The notes: a model not told the origin generated them from the sequence alone. 64,000 nt of DNA from Bacillus thuringiensis (GCF_022095615.2 NZ_CP155559.1:4617501-4681500), one strand, 5' to 3'; shown: positions 53,025 through 61,781, counted from the stretch's first letter. Made by a program: numbers and translations.

Positions 53025-54026
53025 TTAAGATAGCCAATCTAATTTTCTAATCCCAAGCTTATCTACTGGTAAACGAAGTGAGCCATAAAAATGCTTCATA
53101 AATTGCTCTGAGCGGTTCACATCGTGTAAAATGGCTTCTAAGCGATCTCTATATATGCTTTTTTGTTCTTCGTTTCCAGTTTGGTAATATCGTTCGACCG
53201 TTTCAAAATAGTGAAGCGGGAACAAGAGCCTTGCAAATAATAAGCGCCAACCAAATGAGGATAGCGAATAATTACGTTCATAATCTGTAACAAATTGAAC
53301 AATTGTTTGCTCCCAGTCTTTCTTTTTTTCTATCGTCATATGGCGGATCCATTCTGCAATATCTCGACTCGGGTGATCATACACCCAATCAAAAGGAAGT
53401 TTGAGCCGCTTCGTTTGATGCCATAATAAAGGTGTGAATCGTTCTTGACAAATTGTTGCTGCATCAGTTACTTGCGGCGTAGCATCCATCTCTGTATCTA
53501 CAACATATTGGATTGCATTTTCTGCAACTCCTAAGTAATACGGGAAGGATTCAATAAACAATTGATCGAATACGTCTGTAGGGTGGTTCATCACTTGTGA
53601 TTGCCAAAATTTCTCTAATTGATCGAGCCTTTTTTCCCATAACGCTTTCCATTCACCAATACGGCTTAATTGCTCAATTTCTTCTGGAAAGAATGCACCT
53701 CGTTTATGGAATATAGAAAGCTCACTTCCTAATGATGTAGCATGTCGTTCTAACGCACGCATACCTTTTAATAAGCAGTAATTTTGTTCTTCTATCTCAC
53801 TTACATAGTAGCCGTGTATAGTCGGAACGAAAGTCGCTACAGTTATATCCCCTTGCTGGTTCATATAATCACTGAGCTTTTTCATCTCTACAAGTACTTC
53901 TTCCTCCATTTCTCCAATTGGAACAAGTACATAAATTTTGTTGCGAATCCAAAAGCTTTTATAGGGGCCAAGGGGGATTAATTCTTTAACATGCATATGA
54001 TAATGCTCATAAATATGATGAATCAT
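53025..54026 (-). CDS. yutH: spore coat-associated protein YutH
   Basis: A 333-residue protein of the YutH family, distantly related to CotS-type aminoglycoside-kinase-like spore coat proteins. Typical segments are LPLGPYKSFWIRNKIYVLVP-like (residues about 20-40) and the C-terminal YSLSSFGWRLLFARLLFPLHYFE. In B. subtilis it is linked to the spore coat. ATG 54026 follows AGGTGG; the in-frame GTG at 54038 lies within that ribosome site. It is divergent from yutG, as in B. subtilis. Confidence 0.88.
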   Translation of the reverse strand: MIHHIYEHYHMHVKELIPLGPYKSFWIRNKIYVLVPIGEMEEEVLVEMKKLSDYMNQQGDITVATFVPTIHGYYVSEIEEQNYCLLKGMRALERHATSLGSELSIFHKRGAFFPEEIEQLSRIGEWKALWEKRLDQLEKFWQSQVMNHPTDVFDQLFIESFPYYLGVAENAIQYVVDTEMDATPQVTDAATICQERFTPLLWHQTKRLKLPFDWVYDHPSRDIAEWIRHMTIEKKKDWEQTIVQFVTDYERNYSLSSFGWRLLFARLLFPLHYFETVERYYQTGNEEQKSIYRDRLEAILHDVNRSEQFMKHFYGSLRLPVDKLGIRKLDWLS

Positions 54027-54146
54027 CGCAGTCGCCACCTATGGTTTTTCTTTATATATATGAGCTTGTGCTCGCCTTTCATTCCTATGCACATGATAAA
54101 GCAACGAAACGTATACAAATACTAAAAAGAAAAAAAGGTGATAAAC

Positions 54147-54638
54147 ATGAAAGAATCAAATCAACTACAAGAAAGAGCATTACAACTATTACAAGAGCGC
54201 GGTGTAACAATTGACGATATTGCTGAACTTGTTCATTTTCTTCAAAAAAAATATCATCCAAATTTAGAGATGTCAGAATGCCGTTATAACGTTGAGCGTG
54301 TATTATCAAAACGTGAAGTACAAAACGCACTGATTACTGGTATCGAACTCGATGTCCTTGCTGAAAAAGGAATGTTAAGTGAGCCGTTACAAGATATCGT
54401 AAAACGCGATGAAGGCTTATACGGAATTGATGAAGTGATCGCACTTTCTATCGTTAATGTGTACGGCTCTATCGGTTTCACGAACTTTGGATATATCGAT
54501 AAATTAAAACCTGGTATTTTAGAATTCTTAAATGATAAATCATCTGGAAAGGTACACACATTCCTTGATGATATCGTTGGCGGAATCGCTGCCGCTGCTT
54601 CAAGCCGTTTAGCGCACAGAGCTGAGCATTCGGAATAA
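54147..54638 (+). CDS. yutG: phosphatidylglycerophosphatase A-family protein (YutG)
   Basis: A 163-residue protein of the PgpA-like family. The conserved stretch is GLYGIDEVIALSIVNVYGSIGFTNFGYIDKL...HTFLDDIVGGIAAAASSRLAHR, with the FLDDI aspartates likely to bind metal. Unlike E. coli PgpA it lacks long membrane helices. Its physiological substrate in Bacillus is unsettled. ATG 54147 follows AAGGTG, and the GTG at 54138 is part of that site. The terminator is at 54648-54678. Confidence 0.87.
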   Translation: MKESNQLQERALQLLQERGVTIDDIAELVHFLQKKYHPNLEMSECRYNVERVLSKREVQNALITGIELDVLAEKGMLSEPLQDIVKRDEGLYGIDEVIALSIVNVYGSIGFTNFGYIDKLKPGILEFLNDKSSGKVHTFLDDIVGGIAAAASSRLAHRAEHSE

Positions 54639-54647
54639 TAAAACATG

Positions 54648-54678
54648 AAAGACCGTCAGTTTCATACTGACGGTCTTT
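54648..54678. terminator. terminator between yutG and a GNAT gene
   Basis: Thirteen-bp stem AAAGACCGTCAGT/ACTGACGGTCTTT with loop TTCAT. It contains the stop codon of the convergent GNAT gene. Confidence 0.9.
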
Positions 54679-55141
54679 CATATTCCATAATCATAAATTC
54701 TCTTCCGCGGCTCAAAAAAGTAGGCCCTTGCTGAAAACCTATGTTTTTATATAGCGTAATCGCTCGTGTATTAAATGTCGCTACACTAAGTCGAAACGTC
54801 TTCGGCTTATATTCTTTCGCTGCAAAGGTTATCCCAGCTTGAAAAAACATTTTCCCCAGCCCATTCCCTGTTAACGCTGGCTTCATGCCAAGTCCGATAT
54901 CAATTACATCTTCTCCACCATATAAATGAGCATCTCTTCCTCCTGGCACTTGTGCATTTTCCCCAAAACAAAAATAACCAATAAACTCTCCCTTATCGTC
55001 ACAACAGCCATAATACGTCCCATCTAATAGTTCTTCTATTGCTTCTTCCTCCCCTGAAAAACTATACAAATCATAAGGTTCCTCATACGTCCACGTATTT
55101 ATCTCATTTGCTTCTTCTACTGTTAACTTATGTATATCCAC
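54662..55141 (-). CDS. GNAT-family acetyltransferase
   Basis: A 159-residue GCN5-type acetyltransferase. The acetyl-CoA binding segment is DIGLGMKPALTGNGLGKMFFQAGITFA (Q/RxxGxG/A-like, TGNGLG), followed by FRLSVATFNTRAITLYKNIGFQ. An N-terminal WTYEEPYDLYSF segment is typical of a subgroup found in Bacilli. The acceptor is unknown. It shares its terminator with the convergent yutG. Confidence 0.88.
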   Translation of the reverse strand: MDIHKLTVEEANEINTWTYEEPYDLYSFSGEEEAIEELLDGTYYGCCDDKGEFIGYFCFGENAQVPGGRDAHLYGGEDVIDIGLGMKPALTGNGLGKMFFQAGITFAAKEYKPKTFRLSVATFNTRAITLYKNIGFQQGPTFLSRGREFMIMEYERPSV

Positions 55142-55302
55142 TTTCTCTTCCCCCTATTATATTTCTACTAACAATATTCGATATTCATCTTATAATTCAT
55201 CTTTCTCAATATGTTTTTTAAATTTCTCGCTTTATTTTTATGGAAGATTTTCCTTATTATGTTACGATTAAACAGAATTATTTGAAATAAGGTGGTGACA
55301 AT

Positions 55303-56406
55303 TTGAATTACTTTTCTTATCTCTCCTTAGAAGAACGTCAAAATTTTTTCTACAAAGAACCTCTTAGTTTTTCGAAAAGTATAGAGAAAGAGCAATTAGC
55401 GTACGCATTAGGGGCTACACTATATACTCCTGGCACGAAAGAAACTATCGCGGAAGATATAATTAGAAAAAAACATGTGGAAGCTACCTCGATTATTCTT
55501 TGTCTAGAAGACTCTATCAGCGATAAGGAAGTAAAACTTGCAGAGCAAAACATTGTCGTTCAAATACAGCAAATCGCCAACTTAGTCAGTGCCAACATAC
55601 TAAATCAAGCAGACCTCCCACTTCTTTTTATTAGAGTTCGACAGCCCAGTCAAATGAAAACAATTGTTACTGAATTAGGTAGTGCTGTTCATTGCTTATG
55701 TGGTTTTGTCTTTCCAAAATTCACACCCGTTAATGGAAAGATTTATATCAATCAGCTTGCATATATAAACGAGCTACATTCATTATCCCTTTATGGAATG
55801 CCGATTTTAGAATCACCAGAAATTATGTATAAAGAAACACGTGTAGAATCATTATTACAAATAAAAGATCTACTAGATTCCTATCGTGATTACATCTTAA
55901 ATGTACGTATTGGCGCTACTGATTTTTCAAGTATATTTGGTATTCGGCGCAATAAATACACCCCTATCTATCATATTACTGTTGTTCGTGATTGTATTTC
56001 CGACATTATTAATATTTTCTCCAGAGCAAAAAATGAATATGTTATTTCAGGATGTGTATGGGAATATTTTTCTAATGATTACGAAGAAGGGCTCATTCAA
56101 GAGGTATCGCTTGACCATGCAAATGGATTAATTGGAAAAACAGTTATTCACCCATCTCATATTAGAGTTGTACAAGCAATGCACATTGTTACAATGGAAG
56201 ATTATTTAGACGCAAGGTCAATTTTACAAAATGCAGATACGTATAACGGAGTGCTAAAAAGCAGTTTTGCTAACAAAATGAATGAAGTAAAGCCTCATTA
56301 TAACTGGGCTCGCAAAACCATTTTAAAATCTAATATTTACGGGGTGCTACATGAAAACAAACAATTCACCGATCTCCTTATTACAAACGCAAAACAACAC
56401 GTATAA
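55303..56406 (+). CDS. HpcH/HpaI aldolase / citrate-lyase-like enzyme of a Ter-type biosynthetic operon
   Basis: A 367-residue TIM-barrel lyase of the CitE/HpcH family. Visible motifs are TSIILCLEDSISDKEVKLAE (metal-binding Glu/Asp), LFIRVRQPSQM (Arg), GFVFPKFT and GKTVIHPSHIRVVQ. It is the first gene of a four-gene operon (55303-59627) whose composition, lyase then PRTase-TRSP, StiP/PELOTA and HAD, is known from the neighbourhood of tellurite-resistance ter genes. There it was proposed to make a nucleoside-like metabolite. Its last 56 bases overlap the next gene. The reaction itself is not known. GTGGTGAC precedes the TTG 55303 start. Confidence 0.88.
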   Translation: MNYFSYLSLEERQNFFYKEPLSFSKSIEKEQLAYALGATLYTPGTKETIAEDIIRKKHVEATSIILCLEDSISDKEVKLAEQNIVVQIQQIANLVSANILNQADLPLLFIRVRQPSQMKTIVTELGSAVHCLCGFVFPKFTPVNGKIYINQLAYINELHSLSLYGMPILESPEIMYKETRVESLLQIKDLLDSYRDYILNVRIGATDFSSIFGIRRNKYTPIYHITVVRDCISDIINIFSRAKNEYVISGCVWEYFSNDYEEGLIQEVSLDHANGLIGKTVIHPSHIRVVQAMHIVTMEDYLDARSILQNADTYNGVLKSSFANKMNEVKPHYNWARKTILKSNIYGVLHENKQFTDLLITNAKQHV

Positions 56407-57697
56407 CGTTTTAAATAATATAAAGGTTCATGTAGAAGTACGTGATAATCCATATAACTTAGAATTAGACAATCTTTTTCAAATGGCAGCGAGGATAAAT
56501 AAGAAGCGGAGTTTTTTGTTTGTGAGTACAATTCTTGGAAAGCATCTTCCTATTAAACCTGCAATCTCTCTAACAAGTGGGCTCGCTCTCGCTGCAAGAT
56601 ATATGGAAGTACTACATAATGCTTTTCATCCGTTTCAAAAAGAAATTTTAAATCTTATTTCATTAGAAGTTGATGAAATTCCAGAAGAAGTATTTCATTA
56701 TCAATATCCCTTGCAAGAAGAAGTGTTATTTATCGGATTTGCTGAAACAGCAACAGCACTTGGTCATTCTATGTTTCAATGCTTTCAAAATGCAAAGTAT
56801 GTACATACAACTAGGGAATCGATACCCAACCTCGAATCTGTCATTACATTTGAGGAAGAACACTCCCATGCAACATCGCACCGTTGTTATGTGGATGAAA
56901 GCTTTTTTCAAAACAGCAATCCAATTGTTCTCGTAGATGATGAGATGACAACAGGAAAAACAGCATTAAATATTATTAGATCGATTCAAAATAAATTCCC
57001 ACGAGAAGAATATATTATTGCTTCTTTATTAGACTGGCGTTCTAATACGAATAGAAGACAATTTAAACAATTAGAAGAAGAGCTTCAAATTAAGATTCAT
57101 GTTATTTCTTTATTAGAAGGCAGTATTTATACAACTGGCCAACCATTGAATATTTCAAAAACAGATATTCAAATTGAAGAAACTAAACTTAATTTCAAAA
57201 AACATACCCTTACCTGCCCAACATTATCCTATACATCAAATTATATAAAATATACTGGGCGATTCGGCATTTCAGCATATGAACAAAAGCACATTCATTC
57301 TTTCGCTCAAGAAGCAGGAAGAACTTTAAATAGAGAAAGAATTGGAAAACGAACACTCTGTCTCGGAACGGGTGAATTTATGTATATTCCAATGAAAATT
57401 GCTGCTGAAATGGGTGAAAATATTTTATATCAATCTACAACACGAAGCCCTATCCACCCTGTTTCAAATGATGTGAACTACGCCATTCATAATCATTTCT
57501 CATATCCAAGTCCCGAAGATTCTACTATTACAAATTACTTTTATAATATTTCACCTCATGATTACGATGAAGTATTTGTTTTTATGGAACGTGATTTAGG
57601 AGAAGAAGCCCTATCTCCTCTTCTACAGCAGTTACAAACAGTTATTCCCTTTATTCATATCGTCTCATTTTCAAATAGCATAGAAAAGGAAGGTTGA
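56351..57697 (+). CDS. phosphoribosyltransferase with C-terminal TRSP domain
   Basis: A 448-residue two-domain protein. The N-terminal PRTase domain (about 20-260) carries the PRPP loop IVLVDDEMTTGKTALNII near residue 195. The C-terminal TRSP domain (about 290-440) contains YQSTTRSPIHP, after which the family is named, and GTGEFMYIPMKIA. It is expected to transfer a ribosyl-phosphate to an unknown base-like acceptor. It overlaps the lyase gene by 56 bases and is followed five bases later by the StiP-like gene, so the genes are translationally linked. Confidence 0.9.
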   Translation: MKTNNSPISLLQTQNNTYNVLNNIKVHVEVRDNPYNLELDNLFQMAARINKKRSFLFVSTILGKHLPIKPAISLTSGLALAARYMEVLHNAFHPFQKEILNLISLEVDEIPEEVFHYQYPLQEEVLFIGFAETATALGHSMFQCFQNAKYVHTTRESIPNLESVITFEEEHSHATSHRCYVDESFFQNSNPIVLVDDEMTTGKTALNIIRSIQNKFPREEYIIASLLDWRSNTNRRQFKQLEEELQIKIHVISLLEGSIYTTGQPLNISKTDIQIEETKLNFKKHTLTCPTLSYTSNYIKYTGRFGISAYEQKHIHSFAQEAGRTLNRERIGKRTLCLGTGEFMYIPMKIAAEMGENILYQSTTRSPIHPVSNDVNYAIHNHFSYPSPEDSTITNYFYNISPHDYDEVFVFMERDLGEEALSPLLQQLQTVIPFIHIVSFSNSIEKEG

Positions 57698-57702
57698 TAA
57701 TT

Positions 57703-58815
57703 ATGGTAAAAGTAAATTCTCATATTAGTAGTTATGATCCAAATGATGCTATTTTTCTATTAAAAGATATTAGTGATTTAATGAAAGAAAGTTCCACAGA
57801 AACTAGAGAACAAGCAATTCAAGCTGGCACACATTATTCCGAAATGTTACCAATGGAATATAAACCATCTAAAGCGTATATGGATTTATTCTTTTCTTCC
57901 CTGCAACAATACAAACACAAACTAGCTATTGCTGTTGGAGTTGTCGCCGAACAAATTATACAGACTAAAGGAACTAACCTTGTCCTCGTTTCATTAGCTC
58001 GTGCTGGTACACCTATTGGCATTCTTATAAAACGCTACATACGTTATCAATACAACCTTGATGTACCTCACTATTGTATTTCTATTGTTCGCGGACGCGG
58101 TATTGATGAAAATGCACTCCATTATATTTTGGAACATCACTCTAAAGAGACAATTCAATTCATTGATGGATGGACTGGGAAAGGTGCAATAAAAAAAGAA
58201 TTAGAATATGCAGTACACACATTTAACGAACGAAATAATACACACATTTCTCATTGTATGGCTGTGCTTGCTGATCCCGGTTACTGTACTTCAATCTACG
58301 GTACGCGTGAAGATTTTCTTATTCCTAGCGCTTGCTTAAATGCAACTGTCTCTGGACTAATTAGCCGCACTGTACTAAATGACACCTATATCGGTCCAAA
58401 TGATTTTCATGGTGTTAAATATTATAAAGAGCTAGAACAAGAAGATTTATCAAATTTCTTCATTGATGAGGTAACAGATTTATTCCCTTCTGTTCATTCT
58501 CATGTAGATAATCAATTACGTTATATTGCTTCAACTTACACGGATCCCTCTTGGCAAGGATTAAAAGATATACAGTCTATCCAAAATCATTTTAAAATTG
58601 ACGATATTAACTTAATTAAACCAGGAGTCGGTGAAACAACTCGCGTATTACTCCGAAGAATACCATGGAAAATTTTAATACGTAAGCAAAACAATCCCGA
58701 TTTAAAGCATATTTTACTTCTTGCTAAAGAAAAGAATGTCCCTATTGAAATATATGAGAATATGGCTTATTCATGTTGTGGGCTCATTAAGCCTCTTAGG
58801 AGGGAAACGATATGA
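57703..58815 (+). CDS. StiP-family PRTase-like protein with C-terminal PELOTA RNA-binding domain
   Basis: A 370-residue protein annotated in databases as cysteine protease StiP. Its fold elements look like a PRTase instead: LVSLARAGTPIGILIKRY and the PRPP-loop-like IQFIDGWTGKGAIKKEL. The C-terminus (about 300-365: DINLIKPGVGETTRVLLRRIPWKILIR.. LKHILLLAKEKNVPIEIYENM) matches the PELOTA_1 (L7Ae-like) domain that accompanies this family. AAAGGAAGG precedes ATG 57703. Its stop overlaps the HAD start (ATGA). The role of an RNA-binding domain in a small-molecule pathway is unexplained. Confidence 0.88.
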   Translation: MVKVNSHISSYDPNDAIFLLKDISDLMKESSTETREQAIQAGTHYSEMLPMEYKPSKAYMDLFFSSLQQYKHKLAIAVGVVAEQIIQTKGTNLVLVSLARAGTPIGILIKRYIRYQYNLDVPHYCISIVRGRGIDENALHYILEHHSKETIQFIDGWTGKGAIKKELEYAVHTFNERNNTHISHCMAVLADPGYCTSIYGTREDFLIPSACLNATVSGLISRTVLNDTYIGPNDFHGVKYYKELEQEDLSNFFIDEVTDLFPSVHSHVDNQLRYIASTYTDPSWQGLKDIQSIQNHFKIDDINLIKPGVGETTRVLLRRIPWKILIRKQNNPDLKHILLLAKEKNVPIEIYENMAYSCCGLIKPLRRETI

Positions 58816-59627
58816 TTTTCGCTAGTGATCTTGATCAGACGCTTATTTATTCCCGGAAATCGTTTCGTGCCCCTATAGAAGATGAATCAATTCAACTCAT
58901 TGAAACTTTAGATGGGAAAGAAATTTCTTTCATATCACATAAAACCATTTCACTACTAAAAAAATTGCAACTGCACTCATATTTTATCCCAGTTACAACA
59001 AGAACGATTGAACAGTTTCAGCGTATTACTTTATTCCAAAATGAAATCATTCCCGAATATGCCATTACAAGTAACGGCGGTAATATCCTTCATGACGGCA
59101 AGCAAGATGTTACTTGGAACAAAGAAATAAAAAAAAGACTTTCAGTAGAATGTTTAGAGAGAAACGATATACTAAAGGAATTTGAACAAATCGCTCATAA
59201 AGATTGGGTTATATCACAAAAAACAGCTGATGATCTATTCCACTATTGCATCATTAAACGAGAGAACATTCCTTATGACGAATTAACATCCTTTATTTCT
59301 TGGTTAGACAAACAAGGCTGGGCCCATTCACTTCAAGGTAGAAAATTATATTTTGTACCGAAGCCTATTAACAAATGGGATGCCTTGCAATATATAAAAG
59401 AAATTTTGCAAATAGATACGATTATTACAGCTGGGGATTCTTTACTCGATCTATGCATGCTTGAAAAGGCGAATCATGCCTTCGCACCACTTCATGGTGA
59501 ATTAGGAGCAATGCATGATCACTTACAATCCCATATTTTAAAAACAGACGCAGTTGGCATATATGCCGCAGAAGAAATCGTAAATAAATCACTTCAAATT
59601 ATTCATAGTTCATTACCCACCTCATAA
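58812..59627 (+). CDS. HAD-superfamily phosphatase (sucrose-phosphatase-like) of the operon
   Basis: A 271-residue HAD hydrolase with DxDxT catalytic motif I (FASDLDQTLIYS), motif II TTRTIEQF, and motif III/IV region TAGDSLLDLCMLEKANHAF; the cap is of the S6PP/Cof type. It probably removes the phosphate from the product made by the upstream PRTases. AGGAGG precedes ATG 58812, which overlaps the previous stop codon. The terminator at 59781-59809 closes the operon. Confidence 0.9.
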   Translation: MIFASDLDQTLIYSRKSFRAPIEDESIQLIETLDGKEISFISHKTISLLKKLQLHSYFIPVTTRTIEQFQRITLFQNEIIPEYAITSNGGNILHDGKQDVTWNKEIKKRLSVECLERNDILKEFEQIAHKDWVISQKTADDLFHYCIIKRENIPYDELTSFISWLDKQGWAHSLQGRKLYFVPKPINKWDALQYIKEILQIDTIITAGDSLLDLCMLEKANHAFAPLHGELGAMHDHLQSHILKTDAVGIYAAEEIVNKSLQIIHSSLPTS

Positions 59628-59926
59628 TCAAAATATGCACAATTGCATACGCACACCTATGAAACAAATGGTACAATTTATTTGAATCGCTGTTGCTACA
59701 CTTCTTGATCAAAGAAAAGGCGTTAAAACGGATATTAGCGCCTTATCAAACTCAAGCAATTGGCACATTTTGTCATCATGAAAGACACTCAAAAGAGTGT
59801 CTTTTTTTTATCTCACAAGGACTTACTCATTTCAAAATATAAACACATAAAATAAGGTAACTCTTACATGCATGAATCCTTTTCTCAAAGTTTTGAAGTA
59901 GACTCAAAATAAGGAGGTTACATAGT
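59628..59926 (+). other. intergenic region after the HAD gene
   Basis: About 300 bases with no ORF having a ribosome site. The operon terminator lies at 59781-59809. GC content is higher around GGCGTTAAAACGG..AGCGCC, which could be a weak hairpin or a gene remnant. Confidence 0.45.
59781..59809 (+). terminator. terminator of the four-gene operon
   Basis: Stem AAAGACACTC/GAGTGTCTTT, loop AAAA, followed by T8. Confidence 0.92.
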
Positions 59927-60013
59927 ATGGATAGTACTCTCGTATTTAACTTCGGCATTGGTATTGTTATCATTTTATTCGTTTTCTTTGTTCTTTGTAT
60001 GAGCGGAGTGTGA
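59927..60013 (+). CDS. 28-residue membrane peptide, unannotated small ORF
   Basis: ATG 59927 with the ideal ribosome site AAGGAGG opens a 28-codon ORF. It encodes MDSTLVFNFGIG followed by a hydrophobic helix (IVIILFVFFVLCMSGV). It ends 175 bases before the receptor gene on the same strand. The size and helix recall small Bacillus sporulation or stress membrane peptides, but I recognise no family. The quality of the ribosome site is the main evidence. Confidence 0.6.
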   Translation: MDSTLVFNFGIGIVIILFVFFVLCMSGV

Positions 60014-60188
60014 ATACAAAAAAATACATCACTTTACATGTAATTAAAGGTTGAAAAACTTTTTTTTTGCTAATAAACACTTTATATATTTGTATTTCTT
60101 GATTATTATATTAACTATATCCATTTTTTAGGATAAATCTATATTTATGAAATTAAAATAGTATAAAGCATGAAACAGAGGTGGCTTT

Positions 60189-61463
60189 TTGAAACTAGGT
60201 GAAAGAATACGACAAATTCGAATACATCGTGAAATGACACAAGGAGAACTAGTGAAGGGCATATGTTCTATTACATATTTAAGCAGAATTGAAAATGGTC
60301 AAATAAAGCCCTCTCAATCTTTCCTGCAAAAAGTCGCAAAAAAACTTGATATAGATGTAAATCACCTTATCAAGGTAAATATGCATAGTGCAGAAGAGAC
60401 CATATCTGATATTGCGGATCGTTACAAAGAGACAAAAGAATTAGCCGAAAATGAAGTTTCTATTTTAGAACTACATGCACGCGAAATGCATCCAACTTCT
60501 ATACTTTTAAAAATTTTCGGTGTCTTAGTTCATTATTATGTCCGCTCTGAATCAATTAAAAAAGCTCAAACAATTTACAATCACTCTACAAATTTAATAC
60601 CAAGTCGTCCAAATAAGCAATTTGCTTCTGATTTTTTATATTATTACATAGCATGTGGAAATTATTTTTACTATATACAAGATTTCCTTAAGGCAAATGA
60701 ACATTATGTACAGGCTGATAAATTATTGACTTCTGAAGAAACTCTACAACGTGCCGACCTATACTACAATATGAGCTTAGTAAAACAACGTATTATTAAT
60801 AGTCAATCTGTCAGCTTAGCATATTCAAAAAAAGCTTATAACATTTATCAAAAATTGAATATCCCTTCAAGAATAACAGAAACCCTTATAACAATATGCG
60901 TTCAATATCATTTAGACGGAAACTACGAAGAATCATTAAAACATTTAAAAAGAGCTGAGGAATACATAAAACCTCTCAATGATCCCAATCTATTAGCAAT
61001 GGTTGAATATAATTATGGAAGAGTATTCCAAGGACTAAAAGAATACGAAAAAGCTATTCACCATTTTAATAATACACTTGAGATTAATGAAAGCTTACAT
61101 CAACATATGGATAAAATATATGCTTTGCGAAGTCTCATTGAAATTTATTTAGAATTAAAAGAATGGGAGCAAGTAGATAAATATATGTCAACCGCTCTAC
61201 AAATTGTTGAAACTTATAATGTTTCCTCAATACAAGTTGAAATTTATATGTACAAAGCACAAATACTTAAGACTCGTGGCGACTACTATAGTTACGAAAA
61301 AGAAATGCAAAATACAATTCAGTTAGGTATAGATAAAAACCAATATGTTCGTACAAAACAACTGGCTACCGAATTGGGAGATTATTATTACGACATTAGG
61401 GCATATAAACAATCTGCTAAATATTATAAAATGGCTTTAAATTGTTGCATTGATATAAAATAG
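60189..61463 (+). CDS. RRNPP-family peptide-responsive HTH regulator (NprR/PlcR-like)
   Basis: A 424-residue protein with an N-terminal XRE HTH (MKLGERIRQIRIHREMTQGELVKGICSITYLSRIENGQIKP, residues 1-60). A superhelix of about nine TPR-like repeats follows (about 95-420: for example LLAMVEYNYGRVFQGLKEYEKAIHHFNNTLE). Length and architecture are those of NprR, the bifunctional quorum-sensing regulator of the B. cereus group, but the sequence appears to be a paralogue. The start is TTG 60189 after AGAGGTGGC. A pro-peptide gene lies 141 bases downstream on the same strand, the layout of nprR-nprX and plcR-papR. It should bind a re-imported peptide that changes its DNA binding. Confidence 0.9.
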   Translation: MKLGERIRQIRIHREMTQGELVKGICSITYLSRIENGQIKPSQSFLQKVAKKLDIDVNHLIKVNMHSAEETISDIADRYKETKELAENEVSILELHAREMHPTSILLKIFGVLVHYYVRSESIKKAQTIYNHSTNLIPSRPNKQFASDFLYYYIACGNYFYYIQDFLKANEHYVQADKLLTSEETLQRADLYYNMSLVKQRIINSQSVSLAYSKKAYNIYQKLNIPSRITETLITICVQYHLDGNYEESLKHLKRAEEYIKPLNDPNLLAMVEYNYGRVFQGLKEYEKAIHHFNNTLEINESLHQHMDKIYALRSLIEIYLELKEWEQVDKYMSTALQIVETYNVSSIQVEIYMYKAQILKTRGDYYSYEKEMQNTIQLGIDKNQYVRTKQLATELGDYYYDIRAYKQSAKYYKMALNCCIDIK

Positions 61464-61501
61464 CTCTATTAACTTACGTTGTAAAATAAGAGCTATTTTT
61501 T
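61458..61501 (+). terminator. terminator of the receptor gene
   Basis: AAATAGCTCT/AGAGCTATTT stem with a 21-base loop, then T-rich sequence. It would separate the receptor transcript from the pro-peptide transcript, at least partly. Confidence 0.7.
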
Positions 61502-61518
61502 ATGTAAATAATGCATTT

Positions 61519-61553
61519 AAATTTAACTAATTTTTACTTATTCTTTTTAACTA
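61519..61553 (+). promoter_or_regulatory. candidate direct-repeat operator before the pro-peptide gene
   Basis: TTTAACTA occurs at 61522-61529 and 61546-61553. A TATATT -10-like hexamer follows shortly after. The 12-mer AAATTTAACTAA (61519-61530) recurs at 62924-62935 before the convergent operon, and ATTAACTA lies at 60110-60117 before the receptor gene. Confidence 0.35.
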
Positions 61554-61604
61554 CCCTTTTGATTTATATTTTAATTAACAAAACAACTCAAAGGGGTAGA
61601 GAAA

Positions 61605-61781
61605 ATGTTAAAAATTAAAGCTTGTATCATGTTCTTATTGATTGGATTACTTTGTATTAGCTCATACAATTTTTCAAATCACGCAACAACACATACAAAA
61701 ACACTTCATTTAGCAGAACTACAACCAAAGCCTCATTCTCCCGCTGTCCCAACTGAAATTTCAAAACTTCATACAATTTAA
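61605..61781 (+). CDS. exported signalling pro-peptide (Phr/NprX/PapR-like), cognate to the receptor
   Basis: An unannotated 58-codon ORF. A basic N-terminus and hydrophobic helix (MLKIKACIMFLLIGLLCISSY) form a Sec-type signal. A polar tail of about 35 residues follows, rich in Pro, His and Thr and ending KPHSPAVPTEISKLHTI. AAGGGG precedes ATG 61605 and a strong terminator follows. Size, export signal and position directly behind an RRNPP receptor gene match Phr, PapR and NprX precursors, in which the active 5-8 residues come from the C-terminal part. The mature peptide cannot be fixed from sequence alone. Confidence 0.82.
   Translation: MLKIKACIMFLLIGLLCISSYNFSNHATTHTKTLHLAELQPKPHSPAVPTEISKLHTI

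Noticed and set aside
60014..60188. PlcR box (TATGNANNNNTNCATA) before the receptor gene
   Set aside because: Several TATG and CATA words occur in this AT-rich stretch, but none has the required spacing and symmetry.
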